DNA of 20,363 nucleotides from a virus, in the IMG/VR virus record IMGVR_UViG_3300010883_000674, positions 1 through 20,363 of that record; one strand, 5' to 3'. The translations under genes and the position numbers were made by a program. Positions 1-6,070 of this stretch are shown here, piece by piece (the stretch's first letter is position 1; each line of letters starts with the position of its first letter). The notes under the pieces are model-generated. The model was not told where the DNA came from, made no database searches, and saw only the letters and a program-made list of their open reading frames with translations.

Positions 1-876
1 AGGGTGATAGAAGGACTCAAGAAAGACGGACTATCTTGGTTCAGACCTTGGAACGGAGGAGCTAACAATCCTATGAACCACAAATACGAGAGCGACTACA
101 AAGGCTTCAACATATTTTGGCTAAATATGGTATGCGAGTCTCAGGGTTACAAGCATAACGAGTGGCTAACCTACAAGCAAGGTCAGGAGATGGGCTACGA
201 CCTTAAGAAGGGCTCGAAAGCAGGAGAGCAATTCGTAATCTATTGGATGGTCTCATACAAGCATAAGGAGACAGGGAAATTCTACAGCGAAGGTCAGCTA
301 AAGAAGGCAGGTATCAGCAAGAGTGCCTGTTCTGAGAATTGGAATATGCGATACTACAACGTATTCAATATCGCTCAGTTCGAGGGAGACATCGCTCCTA
401 AGAGGACTCCGATTAAGGCGAGTAAATTCAGCCCTATCAAACAGGCAGAGAAAATCCTGAAGGGATACAAGGGACAGCCTACCCTGAAACACGCAGGAGA
501 CCGAGCGTACTACCAACCTGCTATGCACCACGTTCAGATGCCTCTGAAGGACTCCTTCGTTACCCCTGACGATTACTACAAGACGCTCTTCCACGAGCTA
601 ACGCACAGCACAGGTCACTCAAGCCTACTCAAGAGAAAGGGGATAACAGACCTGCAGGGCTTCGGGACTGACTCATACTGCAAGGAGGAGTTAATCGCAG
701 AGCTTGGAAGTGAGTACCTAGTCGGCATCACAGGGATTAATCCTAAGGACAACGAGGCTAACGCTCAGGCATACATCAATGGATGGATTAACAAGCTACA
801 GAACGAAGACCCTAAGCTAATCATATACGCATCACAACAGGCTATGAAAGCGGTAGACCTAATCACAGCAAAGTAG
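1..876 (+). CDS. ArdC-like antirestriction protein (5'-truncated by window edge)
   Basis: The frame is open from base 1, and the usual start of the family's N-terminal domain lies upstream, so the gene is probably cut by the window edge; a GTG at 4 exists but begins inside the domain. The N-terminal part (about residues 5-130) carries the aromatic/Pro-rich pattern of ArdC ssDNA-binding domains (WFRPW, N..Y.G.N, W.T..Q....G, KGSKAGE, YNVFNIAQ). The C-terminal part has a zincin-type metallopeptidase motif HELTH at 592-606, followed by an EELIAEL segment that could give the third metal ligand. In known ArdC proteins the first domain binds ssDNA, and the protein protects incoming DNA from restriction; the peptidase-like domain is typical of polyvalent and phage proteins. 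Here it opens an early region upstream of small genes. I am fairly sure of the family; the role in antirestriction is inferred from the family. Confidence 0.8.
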   Translation, partial: RVIEGLKKDGLSWFRPWNGGANNPMNHKYESDYKGFNIFWLNMVCESQGYKHNEWLTYKQGQEMGYDLKKGSKAGEQFVIYWMVSYKHKETGKFYSEGQLKKAGISKSACSENWNMRYYNVFNIAQFEGDIAPKRTPIKASKFSPIKQAEKILKGYKGQPTLKHAGDRAYYQPAMHHVQMPLKDSFVTPDDYYKTLFHELTHSTGHSSLLKRKGITDLQGFGTDSYCKEELIAELGSEYLVGITGINPKDNEANAQAYINGWINKLQNEDPKLIIYASQQAMKAVDLITAK

Positions 877-883
877 GCGCATC

Positions 884-917
884 GGGAGGGCTACGGCTCT
901 CCCCTAGCTCCTTAGGG
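884..917 (+). other. Stable G/C hairpin with TACG loop in 148-nt gap
   Basis: GGGAGGGC (884-891) pairs with GCTCTCCC (896-903), with one G-T pair, around a TACG loop closed by C-G, the very stable cUNCGg type. A second short inverted repeat, CCCTA (902-906) with TAGGG (913-917), overlaps its end. No T-run follows, so it is not a classical intrinsic terminator. The downstream text CCCTAGCTCCT resembles CCCTAGCTTCT behind the hairpin at 1285-1303. The rest of the gap (918-1024) is A/T-rich and shows no convincing promoter or gene. Confidence 0.55.
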
Positions 918-1024
918 AAACAAAAAATAAATGGAAAATAACACAAATAAAATTTGGTTTTTGGATAAGCAACATCCCATCTTAGCCCCATCAAACAAAC
1001 AAACAAATCTTAAATACTTTTATT

Positions 1025-1261
1025 ATGACACACTTCGACCAACTAGATTCAAACATTGCAGATGCAATCGACCAAATGGCTAACTACCTCATCAAGCACA
1101 GAATGTCTACAGAGTCTCAGAGGCTCAGCGACATCAAGGAGACGATAATTGACCTGATGGAGGACATAGGACACGCACCCCTAACCATAACTACTCCTTG
1201 CATTATGGGAGACAAGATGGTAGCGTTAACCGATGAGCAGATGAGAGCGATGCGAGTCTAA
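1025..1261 (+). CDS. Small hypothetical early phage protein, 78 aa
   Basis: I do not recognise this gene. It begins at ATG after an A/T-rich leader without a Shine-Dalgarno sequence, as is usual in Bacteroidota. The product is acidic and mostly helical by appearance, with a long amphipathic stretch in the first 50 residues (DQLDSNIADAIDQMANYL and IKETIIDLMEDIG), a short Thr-rich segment, and a basic C-terminus ending RAMRV. It has no signal peptide, membrane segment or metal motif. It ends 7 nt before the tRNA-like hairpin at 1268. Its place between the ArdC-like gene and other small genes suggests an early accessory protein. The codon use and lack of internal stops support that it is real. 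Confidence 0.6.
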   Translation: MTHFDQLDSNIADAIDQMANYLIKHRMSTESQRLSDIKETIIDLMEDIGHAPLTITTPCIMGDKMVALTDEQMRAMRV

Positions 1262-1267
1262 TCTACC

Positions 1268-1310
1268 AAGCTAGTATGGTATCAGGGGGGTTCGATTCCC
1301 CCCCTAGCTT
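1268..1310 (+). ncRNA. tRNA-like acceptor/T-arm element without anticodon arm
   Basis: AAGCTAG (1268-1274) pairs perfectly with CTAGCTT (1304-1310). Inside lies GGGGGG (1285-1290), paired with CCCCCC (1298-1303) around the loop TTCGATT (1291-1297), which is the canonical T-loop sequence. The two helices would stack to 13 bp, with a 10-nt linker TATGGTATCA in place of the D and anticodon arms. It therefore looks like half of a tRNA (acceptor plus T arm). It lacks an anticodon and a CCA end (CTA follows), so it cannot be a working tRNA. It may be a tRNA remnant, a tRNA mimic or a processing signal, or chance. It starts 7 nt after one stop codon and ends 34 nt before the next ATG. Confidence 0.45.
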
Positions 1311-1316
1311 CTAACC

Positions 1317-1330
1317 GAGGAACTATCCTC
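1317..1330 (+). other. Small leader hairpin upstream of the gene at 1345
   Basis: GAGG (1317-1320) pairs with CCTC (1327-1330) around AACTAT, 14 nt before the ATG at 1345. The stem is only 4 bp, so it is weak alone. It is listed because two other genes (2335 and 3495) have a G-rich stem at a similar distance from their start codon. Confidence 0.3.
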
Positions 1331-1344
1331 ACAAAATCCATAAA

Positions 1345-1791
1345 ATGGAAAATTTAACAAAGACCATAGCTGAGGTCAAATCAGCCCTAGACCAAGCGAC
1401 TCACTTAATCGCTGAAAATGAATCTCTCAGAGCTGAGAACAAACGGCTACAAGAGCAGGAGCTAAATCGCTCTGCTAACACCAACCCTAAGAGAGACCTG
1501 AAGATTGCTCAGAGAGCCTTTGAGCAAGGAGAGGCATCAGTTTTCTTTCAACTAAGGGACAACCAATACGAGACTGAATACTCAGTTGAAGAGTCGTGCT
1601 ATTCAGATGGCTTCGAGTGCTCATTCTGTAAGGACGTGGATATTGAGGTTTCTGTTAACGCTGTGATTGACGACTTTTATGCGAGAGATATGCAGGAGAC
1701 TATCGATGAGATGTTAATCAACGAGGTTCTTGAAGGGGTAGATGCAGCACTCGAAGCAGACGTGATTCCAACCGATTCAAACCTAGCGTAA
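1345..1791 (+). CDS. Hypothetical protein with N-terminal coiled coil, 148 aa
   Basis: This is not a family I can name. Residues about 8-45 form a likely coiled coil with Leu/Ile heptads (ALDQATHLIAENESLRAEN and following), resembling a leucine zipper and suggesting dimerisation. A basic stretch (NPKRDLKIAQRAFEQGE) follows. The remainder is strongly acidic with three Cys residues in the segment ESCYSDGFECSFCKD, which could bind a metal or simply be structural. The C-terminal third is helical and acidic. Its stop codon overlaps the next start (TAATG at 1789-1793), so the two genes are probably translated together. A hairpin and the tRNA-like element lie directly upstream. It could be a DNA mimic or a regulator because of its acidity, but nothing in the sequence decides this. 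Confidence 0.6.
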   Translation: MENLTKTIAEVKSALDQATHLIAENESLRAENKRLQEQELNRSANTNPKRDLKIAQRAFEQGEASVFFQLRDNQYETEYSVEESCYSDGFECSFCKDVDIEVSVNAVIDDFYARDMQETIDEMLINEVLEGVDAALEADVIPTDSNLA

Positions 1792-2066
1792 TGAAAGCAT
1801 CAAACGAGTTCATCAAAAATCAAATAGCGTACTATTTATCAGACGCTGAGTATCACCAAGAGAAAATAGCTAAGGCAACTGTCTCAATAGCAGCTATTGT
1901 AAATATGTGTGCCGAGGCAAAGATTAATATCATTGATGTCCCTGTGTATGCAGATGCGGTATCAAGCAAGGCTTATCATCAGGATTATCTTGATAAGGCA
2001 TTTATGCACCTTGACATTCTGTACGTAGCGAGAGACGCTAAGGCAGACAATCCAATCTACAAATAA
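1791..2066 (+). CDS. Hypothetical helical protein, 91 aa
   Basis: The start codon shares its A with the stop of the upstream gene (TAATG), which fixes the start and indicates coupled translation. The product looks all-helical: an amphipathic first half (KNQIAYYLSDAEYHQEKIAKA), a short hydrophobic stretch (VSIAAIVNMCAEAKINIIDV) that is too short and polar to be a clear membrane span, and a second helix with many Tyr, His and Asp residues. There are no recognisable catalytic or metal motifs. Its job is unknown. A further small helical gene starts 5 nt after its stop, so these small proteins form one early operon. Confidence 0.6.
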   Translation: MKASNEFIKNQIAYYLSDAEYHQEKIAKATVSIAAIVNMCAEAKINIIDVPVYADAVSSKAYHQDYLDKAFMHLDILYVARDAKADNPIYK

Positions 2067-2071
2067 TCATT

Positions 2072-2248
2072 ATGGATAACTTAGAAGAATACAACATCGA
2101 CTTTCAAGGGATGATAGACGAGCTGACTATACAAGAGCTAAAGCAGTTCAAAGACAAACTAGTCAGGGTTTACGCTAAGCGTTTAGCAAAGGAACTAGAA
2201 GCTACGAACGAACGCCTGAGGCTCTTAAATCACCTCCAAGATACATAA
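2072..2248 (+). CDS. Small coiled-coil hypothetical protein, 58 aa
   Basis: This short gene has an ATG at 2072, five bases after the preceding stop, and a TAA at 2246-2248. The product begins MDNLEEYNIDFQGMIDELT, is highly charged, and has Leu/Ile/Val spaced like a coiled coil through its whole length (QELKQFKDKLVRVYAKRLA then ELEATNERLRLLNHL). It has no other motif. It resembles many small early phage proteins of unknown role. Support comes from the tight spacing with the neighbour, good codon use and the absence of a competing frame. The promoter for the next operon starts just after it. Confidence 0.55.
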   Translation: MDNLEEYNIDFQGMIDELTIQELKQFKDKLVRVYAKRLAKELEATNERLRLLNHLQDT

Positions 2249-2256
2249 GGAATAAC

Positions 2257-2287
2257 TTGCTTTATTGCAAAGATTTGTTTATATTTG
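2257..2287 (+). promoter_or_regulatory. Bacteroidota-type promoter (TTG-N20-TATATTTG)
   Basis: TTG at 2257-2259 and TATATTTG at 2280-2287, 20 nt apart, fit the known Bacteroidota primary sigma factor consensus (-33 TTTG or TTG, -7 TAnnTTTG, about 19-21 nt spacer). The site lies in the 86-nt gap before the gene at 2335, and the expected transcript start falls around 2292-2296, just ahead of the leader hairpin at 2301. Confidence 0.65.
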
Positions 2288-2300
2288 TTTAATTAACACA

Positions 2301-2334
2301 GGGGGGTGTTCAGCCCCCCATAATTTCAATCAAG
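2301..2334 (+). promoter_or_regulatory. Leader element copy 1: G6/C6 hairpin + ATAATTTCAAT before ATG
   Basis: GGGGGG (2301-2306) pairs with CCCCCC (2314-2319) around TGTTCAG. The string ATAATTTCAAT (2320-2330) follows and the ATG is at 2335. The same arrangement, with the identical 11-mer and the same 4-nt distance to ATG, is found at 3463-3494. The stem differs in sequence but is kept as a stem, so structure seems to matter. It is likely a 5' UTR element affecting translation or RNA stability; an operator role is possible. Confidence 0.6.
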
Positions 2335-2766
2335 ATGGCAACATCAAAAATAGCGTCTATCACGAAGACCGAAAATACGTGGGCAGGTCAGTCAGGTACA
2401 ATGTACGACTACCAAGTAACAATGGAAGCAGATGAGGCAGGTTCGCCTGTCAGCGGAACAGCGTCAAGCACGAGCCCTGAAGCCCCTCCATACGTGGTGG
2501 GAGATGAGGTGGAATACACTAAGACCGAGAATAAGTTCGGTGTAAAGCTACGCATCAAGAAGGCTAGTACCTTCTCAGATGGTGGAGGGTGGAAACCTGA
2601 CGCAGGAAGAGACGAGAAGATTACTAACTCTTGGGCATTGAACGCAGCTATTGCTCTTATCGGAGAATGTAAAGCTGATATGTCTTATTCCGAGTACATA
2701 GACGGAGCATCATTAGTGGCTCGATTACTCATCCACAAAAGGGATAACCTCAATGAGTCACTTTAG
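2335..2766 (+). CDS. Possible ssDNA-binding (OB-fold-like) protein, 143 aa
   Basis: The first ~80 residues are beta-rich, with the pattern seen in small phage DNA-binding proteins next to recombination genes: an initial I.SITK.ENTW segment, SGTMYDYQVTME, a loop rich in Ser/Pro (GTASSTSPEAPPYVVGDEV), then VEYT.......VKLRIKKA. The C-terminal 50 residues are helical (SWALNAAIALIGECKADMSYSEYIDGASLVARLL). I assign an OB-fold-like ssDNA-binding role only tentatively, by this layout and by the exonuclease and replication genes downstream; an unknown early protein is the alternative. It has its own promoter and a hairpin leader directly upstream, implying strong early expression. It overlaps the next gene by 14 nt. 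Confidence 0.45.
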   Translation: MATSKIASITKTENTWAGQSGTMYDYQVTMEADEAGSPVSGTASSTSPEAPPYVVGDEVEYTKTENKFGVKLRIKKASTFSDGGGWKPDAGRDEKITNSWALNAAIALIGECKADMSYSEYIDGASLVARLLIHKRDNLNESL

Positions 2767-3163
2767 CATCGAGGCGTACATCGCCATACAACCGAGCATC
2801 AAGCCCTCAGAGGAGCTTATAATGAGCTTACTTAGCCGAGGGGGTGCAACCCTTAGGGAAGTGGCTGACAGGCTCTCTATGCCTCTTCAAACGGCTTCAG
2901 CGAGATTGAGTGAGTTACACGACAAGGGGCTAGTCCATCAGTCGGAGTATCACAAGGCTACATACACTTTAACCCCTCCTGAAAATGTCGGGAGGGTTAA
3001 GGAGGAGAGAGACAAGAAGAGATATGAGAAGTGGTACAAGTTAGGCATTATCGAAGGTTACTTTGGTAAAGAGACGAGAGACCTGATGGATAAAATATAT
3101 GATGAGAATGGGAATGAGAGAAACCCTCTACCCGAGTTACCTAAATCTGAATTACTATTCTAA
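2753..3163 (+). CDS. Winged-helix DNA-binding regulator, 136 aa
   Basis: Residues about 22-75 form a clear winged helix-turn-helix: SEELIMSLLSRGGATLREVA, then DRLSMPLQTASARLSELHDK as the helix-turn-helix, then GLVHQSEYHKATYTLTP as the wing. This layout is typical of MarR/ArsR-like and many phage regulators. A basic linker (GRVKEERDKKRYEKWYKLG) and an acidic C-terminus follow. It probably binds DNA as a regulator of the early operon or acts in replication; no target site could be identified. It overlaps the preceding gene by 14 nt and the next by one base (TAATG at 3161-3165), so it is co-translated with another HTH protein. Confidence 0.65.
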   Translation: MSHFSIEAYIAIQPSIKPSEELIMSLLSRGGATLREVADRLSMPLQTASARLSELHDKGLVHQSEYHKATYTLTPPENVGRVKEERDKKRYEKWYKLGIIEGYFGKETRDLMDKIYDENGNERNPLPELPKSELLF

Positions 3164-3420
3164 TGGCTATACAGAAAACAAATGACCTGAAGAAGTTTAT
3201 CACGAAGAAGTTCGGTACGCATCGTAATTGCGCTGAGAGACTTGGTGTAACTGCGATGACTGTCTATCAATGGCACTCATCTAACCCGAGAGCAATGCTT
3301 AAACACGCTCCTGAGATTGTTAACCTGTGTGATACCACTTGGACGCAGTTAGCAGGAGAGGTGCTCCTGAGGGAAGAAGAACTCAATAGAGGAATACGGA
3401 ACAGAACTATCGTTTCGTGA
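3163..3420 (+). CDS. Cro-like helix-turn-helix protein, 85 aa
   Basis: A compact protein whose first ~60 residues match the Cro-type helix-turn-helix: LKKFITKKFGTHRNCAERLG is the first helix and turn, and VTAMTVYQWHSSNPRAMLKH places the recognition helix at about residues 30-40. The C-terminal 25 residues are charged (REEELNRGIRNRT). Such proteins act in phages as transcriptional switches or as Cro/CII-type regulators. It is coupled by TAATG to the winged-helix gene upstream. The next gene has a leader hairpin and a weak promoter in the 74-nt gap, which this pair of regulators might control, though I see no clear operator repeats. Confidence 0.6.
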   Translation: MAIQKTNDLKKFITKKFGTHRNCAERLGVTAMTVYQWHSSNPRAMLKHAPEIVNLCDTTWTQLAGEVLLREEELNRGIRNRTIVS

Positions 3421-3445
3421 ATAAGGTGAAAAACGTGTACGTTTA
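3413..3445 (+). promoter_or_regulatory. Weak Bacteroidota-type promoter candidate
   Basis: TTTC (3413-3416) and TACGTTTA (3438-3445), 21 nt apart, match the consensus TTTG / TAnnTTTG with one mismatch in each box. The place fits: the site overlaps the end of the Cro-like gene and sits 18 nt before the second leader hairpin, as the better promoter at 2257-2287 does for the first. Confidence 0.35.
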
Positions 3446-3462
3446 AAAACAACTTTTAATCC

Positions 3463-3494
3463 GAGGGGGATAACCCCTCATAATTTCAATTAAT
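3463..3494 (+). promoter_or_regulatory. Leader element copy 2: GAGGGG/CCCCTC hairpin + ATAATTTCAAT before ATG
   Basis: GAGGGG (3463-3468) pairs with CCCCTC (3474-3479) around GATAA, followed by ATAATTTCAAT (3480-3490) and ATG at 3495. The 11-mer, the distance to ATG and the stem position repeat those at 2301-2334, while the stem bases and loop have changed. This is the better evidence that the hairpin itself is conserved. Confidence 0.6.
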
Positions 3495-3731
3495 ATGGCT
3501 AACGCTACAATTAACTCAGTAACCGAAGTATCTCCAAAAGTAGAGAAGAAGGTCTTAGACACAACCACTCTTAACATCAAAGAGGGTGATTTAATCCCAA
3601 CTAACAGGGGATGGAAGAAAGCAATGACCGATGCTTATTTAGATAATGACGGCATCGTATGCTGTACCATTAAAACGTTCGGTGTATGGAAGTGGATGAG
3701 CTACGACCAAGCAATTAAAATCAAACGATAA
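3495..3731 (+). CDS. Small hypothetical protein, 78 aa
   Basis: I do not recognise this protein. It has a polar, probably disordered first 20 residues (MANATINSVTEVSPKVEKK), then a compact beta-like part: LNIKEGDLIPTNRGWKKAMT, a D/N-rich turn, IVCCTIKTFGVWKWM and a basic end (DQAIKIKR). The paired Cys and the Trp residues suggest a small folded domain, but no metal-binding pattern is complete. It has the second hairpin leader with the ATAATTTCAAT string, so it may be strongly expressed. It is followed after 6 nt by the exonuclease gene and could be an accessory recombination or replication protein. Confidence 0.55.
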   Translation: MANATINSVTEVSPKVEKKVLDTTTLNIKEGDLIPTNRGWKKAMTDAYLDNDGIVCCTIKTFGVWKWMSYDQAIKIKR

Positions 3732-3737
3732 TATACT

Positions 3738-4451
3738 ATGGAAAGTAAATTAACAACCCTATCGTTCTCCTCATTAAAGGAGTTCATCAAGTCACCTGCT
3801 CACTTCTTAGCATACAAGAAACGAGAGTTCGTGGAGTCTGCTTCAATGCGCTTAGGCACAGCCGTTCATATGGCTCTGCTTGAGCCTGAGAAGTTCGCTA
3901 AAGAATACGATGTTACATCGCTGCGCAAGAATACAAAGGCGTACAAAGAGATGGCTGAGCAGAAACCTGAGATAACCTATATGAATAACTCTGATTGGGC
4001 AGCCATACAGGGTATCAAAAGAAGGTTTGCTCAGAACCTGAGTGCTGTTGACCTATTGGCTCATTGTCCTCGTAGAGAGGAGGAGGTCAAAGGAGACATA
4101 CAGGGCTTCCCCTTCAGGGGCTTCGTAGATGCAATGAGTAGCGAGTGCATAGTTGACATCAAGACTACTCAAGACGGCAGTCCTCAGGGCTTCGGAAGGA
4201 GTGTAATCAATTATGGCTACCATTTACAAGCAGCTATCTATAGAGAGATGACAGGCGTAGATGATTACTTCATTATCGCTATTGAGAACAGCAGTCCTTA
4301 CAACGTATGTATTTACAAGCTGAGTCAGGGATACCTCGATAAAGGCTACGCTATGATGACCGATGGAATATACAAGTTCAATCATTGGGATGGAGAAGAG
4401 ACAGGGTATGAGAATAACCTGACATTGGAGTTACCTAGATGGGCGCAATAA
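3738..4451 (+). CDS. PD-(D/E)XK exonuclease, RecE/exodeoxyribonuclease VIII-like
   Basis: The 237-residue product matches the phage PD-(D/E)XK exonuclease family (RecB/RecE-like nuclease fold). Visible marks are the N-terminal SFSSLKEFIKSPAHFLAYKK, the RLGTAVHMALLEPEKF segment with the conserved His, metal ligand D131 in FRGFVDA, the signature D140-I-K142 in CIVDIKTT, and the helix with Gln and Tyr (YHLQAAIYREMTG). Such enzymes chew 5' ends of linear DNA to give 3' single strands for annealing by a RecT/ERF-type partner. No annealing protein is visible here; the weakly assigned protein at 2335 or a gene left of the window could supply that. Its stop overlaps the start of the replication gene (TAATG). 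Confidence 0.8.
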   Translation: MESKLTTLSFSSLKEFIKSPAHFLAYKKREFVESASMRLGTAVHMALLEPEKFAKEYDVTSLRKNTKAYKEMAEQKPEITYMNNSDWAAIQGIKRRFAQNLSAVDLLAHCPRREEEVKGDIQGFPFRGFVDAMSSECIVDIKTTQDGSPQGFGRSVINYGYHLQAAIYREMTGVDDYFIIAIENSSPYNVCIYKLSQGYLDKGYAMMTDGIYKFNHWDGEETGYENNLTLELPRWAQ

Positions 4452-5155
4452 TGGAGAGGCAATTCAAAGGTATATGGATACCTGCTCACATATGGCTCAG
4501 GATGGACTTAACGGCAATCGATAAAGTCCTGTTAGCTGACATAGATTCCTTCACAGGTAACGGAAAGCTATTCTATAAAAGCAATGCGACACTTACGAAA
4601 GAGTTAGGAGTATCCGAGAGCACCGTTAAGAGGAGCGTGAAGACACTTTCAACCCTTCGCCTAGTGGAGTTGTCAGGAAATACACGAAAGCGTCTCATAC
4701 GCTCTCTAGTTAACCCTGATGATTCAGGTCATATTGGGGGTAATTCGGTTCAAGATGGTTCTGATAAGGTTCAGGATGAGCCTACATTAGGTTCAAATTC
4801 AACACCTACTAATTCATCTATTAGTTCAATCATTAATCCATTACCTGACCTCCCTGTGAATTGGGATAACAATACTTTTAGGGGTACTTGGGGTATGTGG
4901 TTAGACGAACGAAAGGAGCGTAGGTATGGAAGGTACACACCTCGTGGAGAGAAGGCAGCAATACATAAGCTGTTTATCGAGAGCGAAGAGAATCAGGATA
5001 TTGCTATCCAAATGATAAATGAATCAATAGCTAACGGATGGAGAGGAATCTTCCCATTAAAGAATCAGAAAAATGAACGAAATAGCACTAAAGACTTCAG
5101 TAGCGATGAGTATAGCGATTATCTCAAAGCCATCGATGACGGCACTAACAGCTAG
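4451..5155 (+). CDS. Winged-helix replication initiation-type protein (DnaD/phage O-like)
   Basis: I chose the ATG at 4451, which overlaps the upstream TAA and begins MERQFKGIWIPAHIWL, over the in-frame ATG at 4439. Residues about 15-75 form a winged helix with LTAIDKVLLADIDSF, LFYKSNATLTKELGVSESTV and a KRSVKTLSTLRLVEL wing, the domain that starts many phage replication proteins. A polar Ser/Asn/Thr-rich linker follows (about residues 95-130), then a second helical domain (WGMWLDERKERRYGRYTPRG, later IAIQMINESIANGWRGIFPL) of the type found in DnaD-like/replication O proteins that bind origin DNA and load the helicase. Length (234 aa) fits. The 3' end overlaps the next gene by 83 nt. The exact family is uncertain. 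Confidence 0.7.
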   Translation: MERQFKGIWIPAHIWLRMDLTAIDKVLLADIDSFTGNGKLFYKSNATLTKELGVSESTVKRSVKTLSTLRLVELSGNTRKRLIRSLVNPDDSGHIGGNSVQDGSDKVQDEPTLGSNSTPTNSSISSIINPLPDLPVNWDNNTFRGTWGMWLDERKERRYGRYTPRGEKAAIHKLFIESEENQDIAIQMINESIANGWRGIFPLKNQKNERNSTKDFSSDEYSDYLKAIDDGTNS

Positions 5156-5639
5156 TGACGCTTGGAATCACGGAAGTAACGTAAGGTCAGCAATGAGGTA
5201 TGAGCCGAAGATGACTCACGTTGCCCTTATGGCACTCCTGAAGGACGCGATTGATTACCTTGACTTCAATAAAACGATAACAGGTACTCAGAACTTCATA
5301 GATGCTGTAAATTATCTAATTGAGACATTCCCTGTTATGAAGATAGAGGAATGGAAGGTCATAATGACACGGCTCAAAGCAGGTAAGTACGGCAAGATGT
5401 ATGAGAGATTGAAGCTACCTGAGATAGTGGAGATATTTCAGCAGTACGAAGGCGAAAGAGCCGAGATGATGGAACGAGATTACAGGAGGGATAAAGAGAC
5501 ACCCCCTCCTCCATTGTCTGATGAGCAGAGCAGCCTAATGAAGCGATTGCTAGTTGACCTGAAGTTACCTGAGGATGACACAGATGATAAGGGAAGGTGG
5601 GAGCACATACCATATCCTAATTCCCCTGACGATAACTAA
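5073..5639 (+). CDS. Replication-region protein of unknown function, 188 aa
   Basis: This is a helical, charged protein that I recognise as resembling a DUF group common beside replication genes in Bacteroidota phages, but it has no defined activity. Its best marks are the central segments TGTQNFIDAVNYLIETFPVM, KIEEWKVIMTRLKAGKYGKM and YERLKLPEIVEIFQQYEGER; the last two form an amphipathic helical block. A short Pro-rich acidic tail (ETPPPPLSDEQ) ends it. It starts inside the previous gene; an ATG at 5106 is a possible alternative start that would shorten it by 11 residues. Position between the winged-helix replication protein and NinG suggests a helicase-loader-like or accessory role, which is inference only. 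Confidence 0.55.
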   Translation: MNEIALKTSVAMSIAIISKPSMTALTASDAWNHGSNVRSAMRYEPKMTHVALMALLKDAIDYLDFNKTITGTQNFIDAVNYLIETFPVMKIEEWKVIMTRLKAGKYGKMYERLKLPEIVEIFQQYEGERAEMMERDYRRDKETPPPPLSDEQSSLMKRLLVDLKLPEDDTDDKGRWEHIPYPNSPDDN

Positions 5640-5662
5640 AGATTATTTTGTATATTGCGAGT

Positions 5663-6070
5663 ATGGCGACCTCGAGACAGAAGCTAGTTAAGGACTTGGA
5701 CAAGGTATTCTCACGATTCATTAGAATGAGAGTATCAGATGATTCAGGGTATAGCGAATGTTTCACCTGTGGGAAGACGGCTAAATGGAAGGAGGGAGAC
5801 GCAGGTCACTTTATGGGACGTGGTGCATTCGCAACTAGATGGGATGAAAAAAATGTTCAATTTCAATGTAAGAGATGTAACATATTCCGTCACGGAGAGC
5901 AGTACCTGTTTTCCGTTAACCTAAATAGAGAATACGGGGAGGGGACATCAGATTCCCTCCTCAGATATTCCAAGCAGTCAAAGAAATACGGAGTAGTGGA
6001 GCTTACCGAGATGATAATGACGTACAAAGATAAAGTTGAAGAACTCAGAGCATCTAAAGGATTGGAATAA
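5663..6070 (+). CDS. NinG/Rap-like recombination protein with zinc-binding Cys cluster
   Basis: The ATG at 5663 is preferred to an in-frame TTG at 5648. The basic N-terminal 25 residues (ATSRQKLVKDLDKVFSRFIR) lead into a Cys-His zinc core: CFTCGKTAKWKEGDAGHFMG, then R.AFATRWDEKNVQFQCKRCN, where the two CxxC pairs and the GHF His match the phage lambda NinG (Rap) family, an HNH-like fold. Lambda Rap is a structure-specific endonuclease that helps recombination. Length (135 aa) is shorter than lambda NinG (about 200 aa), as in many phage homologues. The 3' end overlaps the sigma-like gene by 35 nt. Its place after the replication genes fits. Confidence 0.75.
   Translation: MATSRQKLVKDLDKVFSRFIRMRVSDDSGYSECFTCGKTAKWKEGDAGHFMGRGAFATRWDEKNVQFQCKRCNIFRHGEQYLFSVNLNREYGEGTSDSLLRYSKQSKKYGVVELTEMIMTYKDKVEELRASKGLE

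Noticed and set aside
884-917. Intrinsic terminator after the ArdC-like gene
   Set aside because: The hairpin is strong but no T-run follows, so termination is not supported.
1268-1310. A complete tRNA gene
   Set aside because: The element has acceptor and T-arm pairing but no D arm, anticodon arm or CCA end and is only 43 nt long, so it is reported as tRNA-like only.
5643-5650. Promoter -7 box before NinG
   Set aside because: TTATTTTG is one base off TAnnTTTG and there is no TTG or TTTG about 20 nt upstream.
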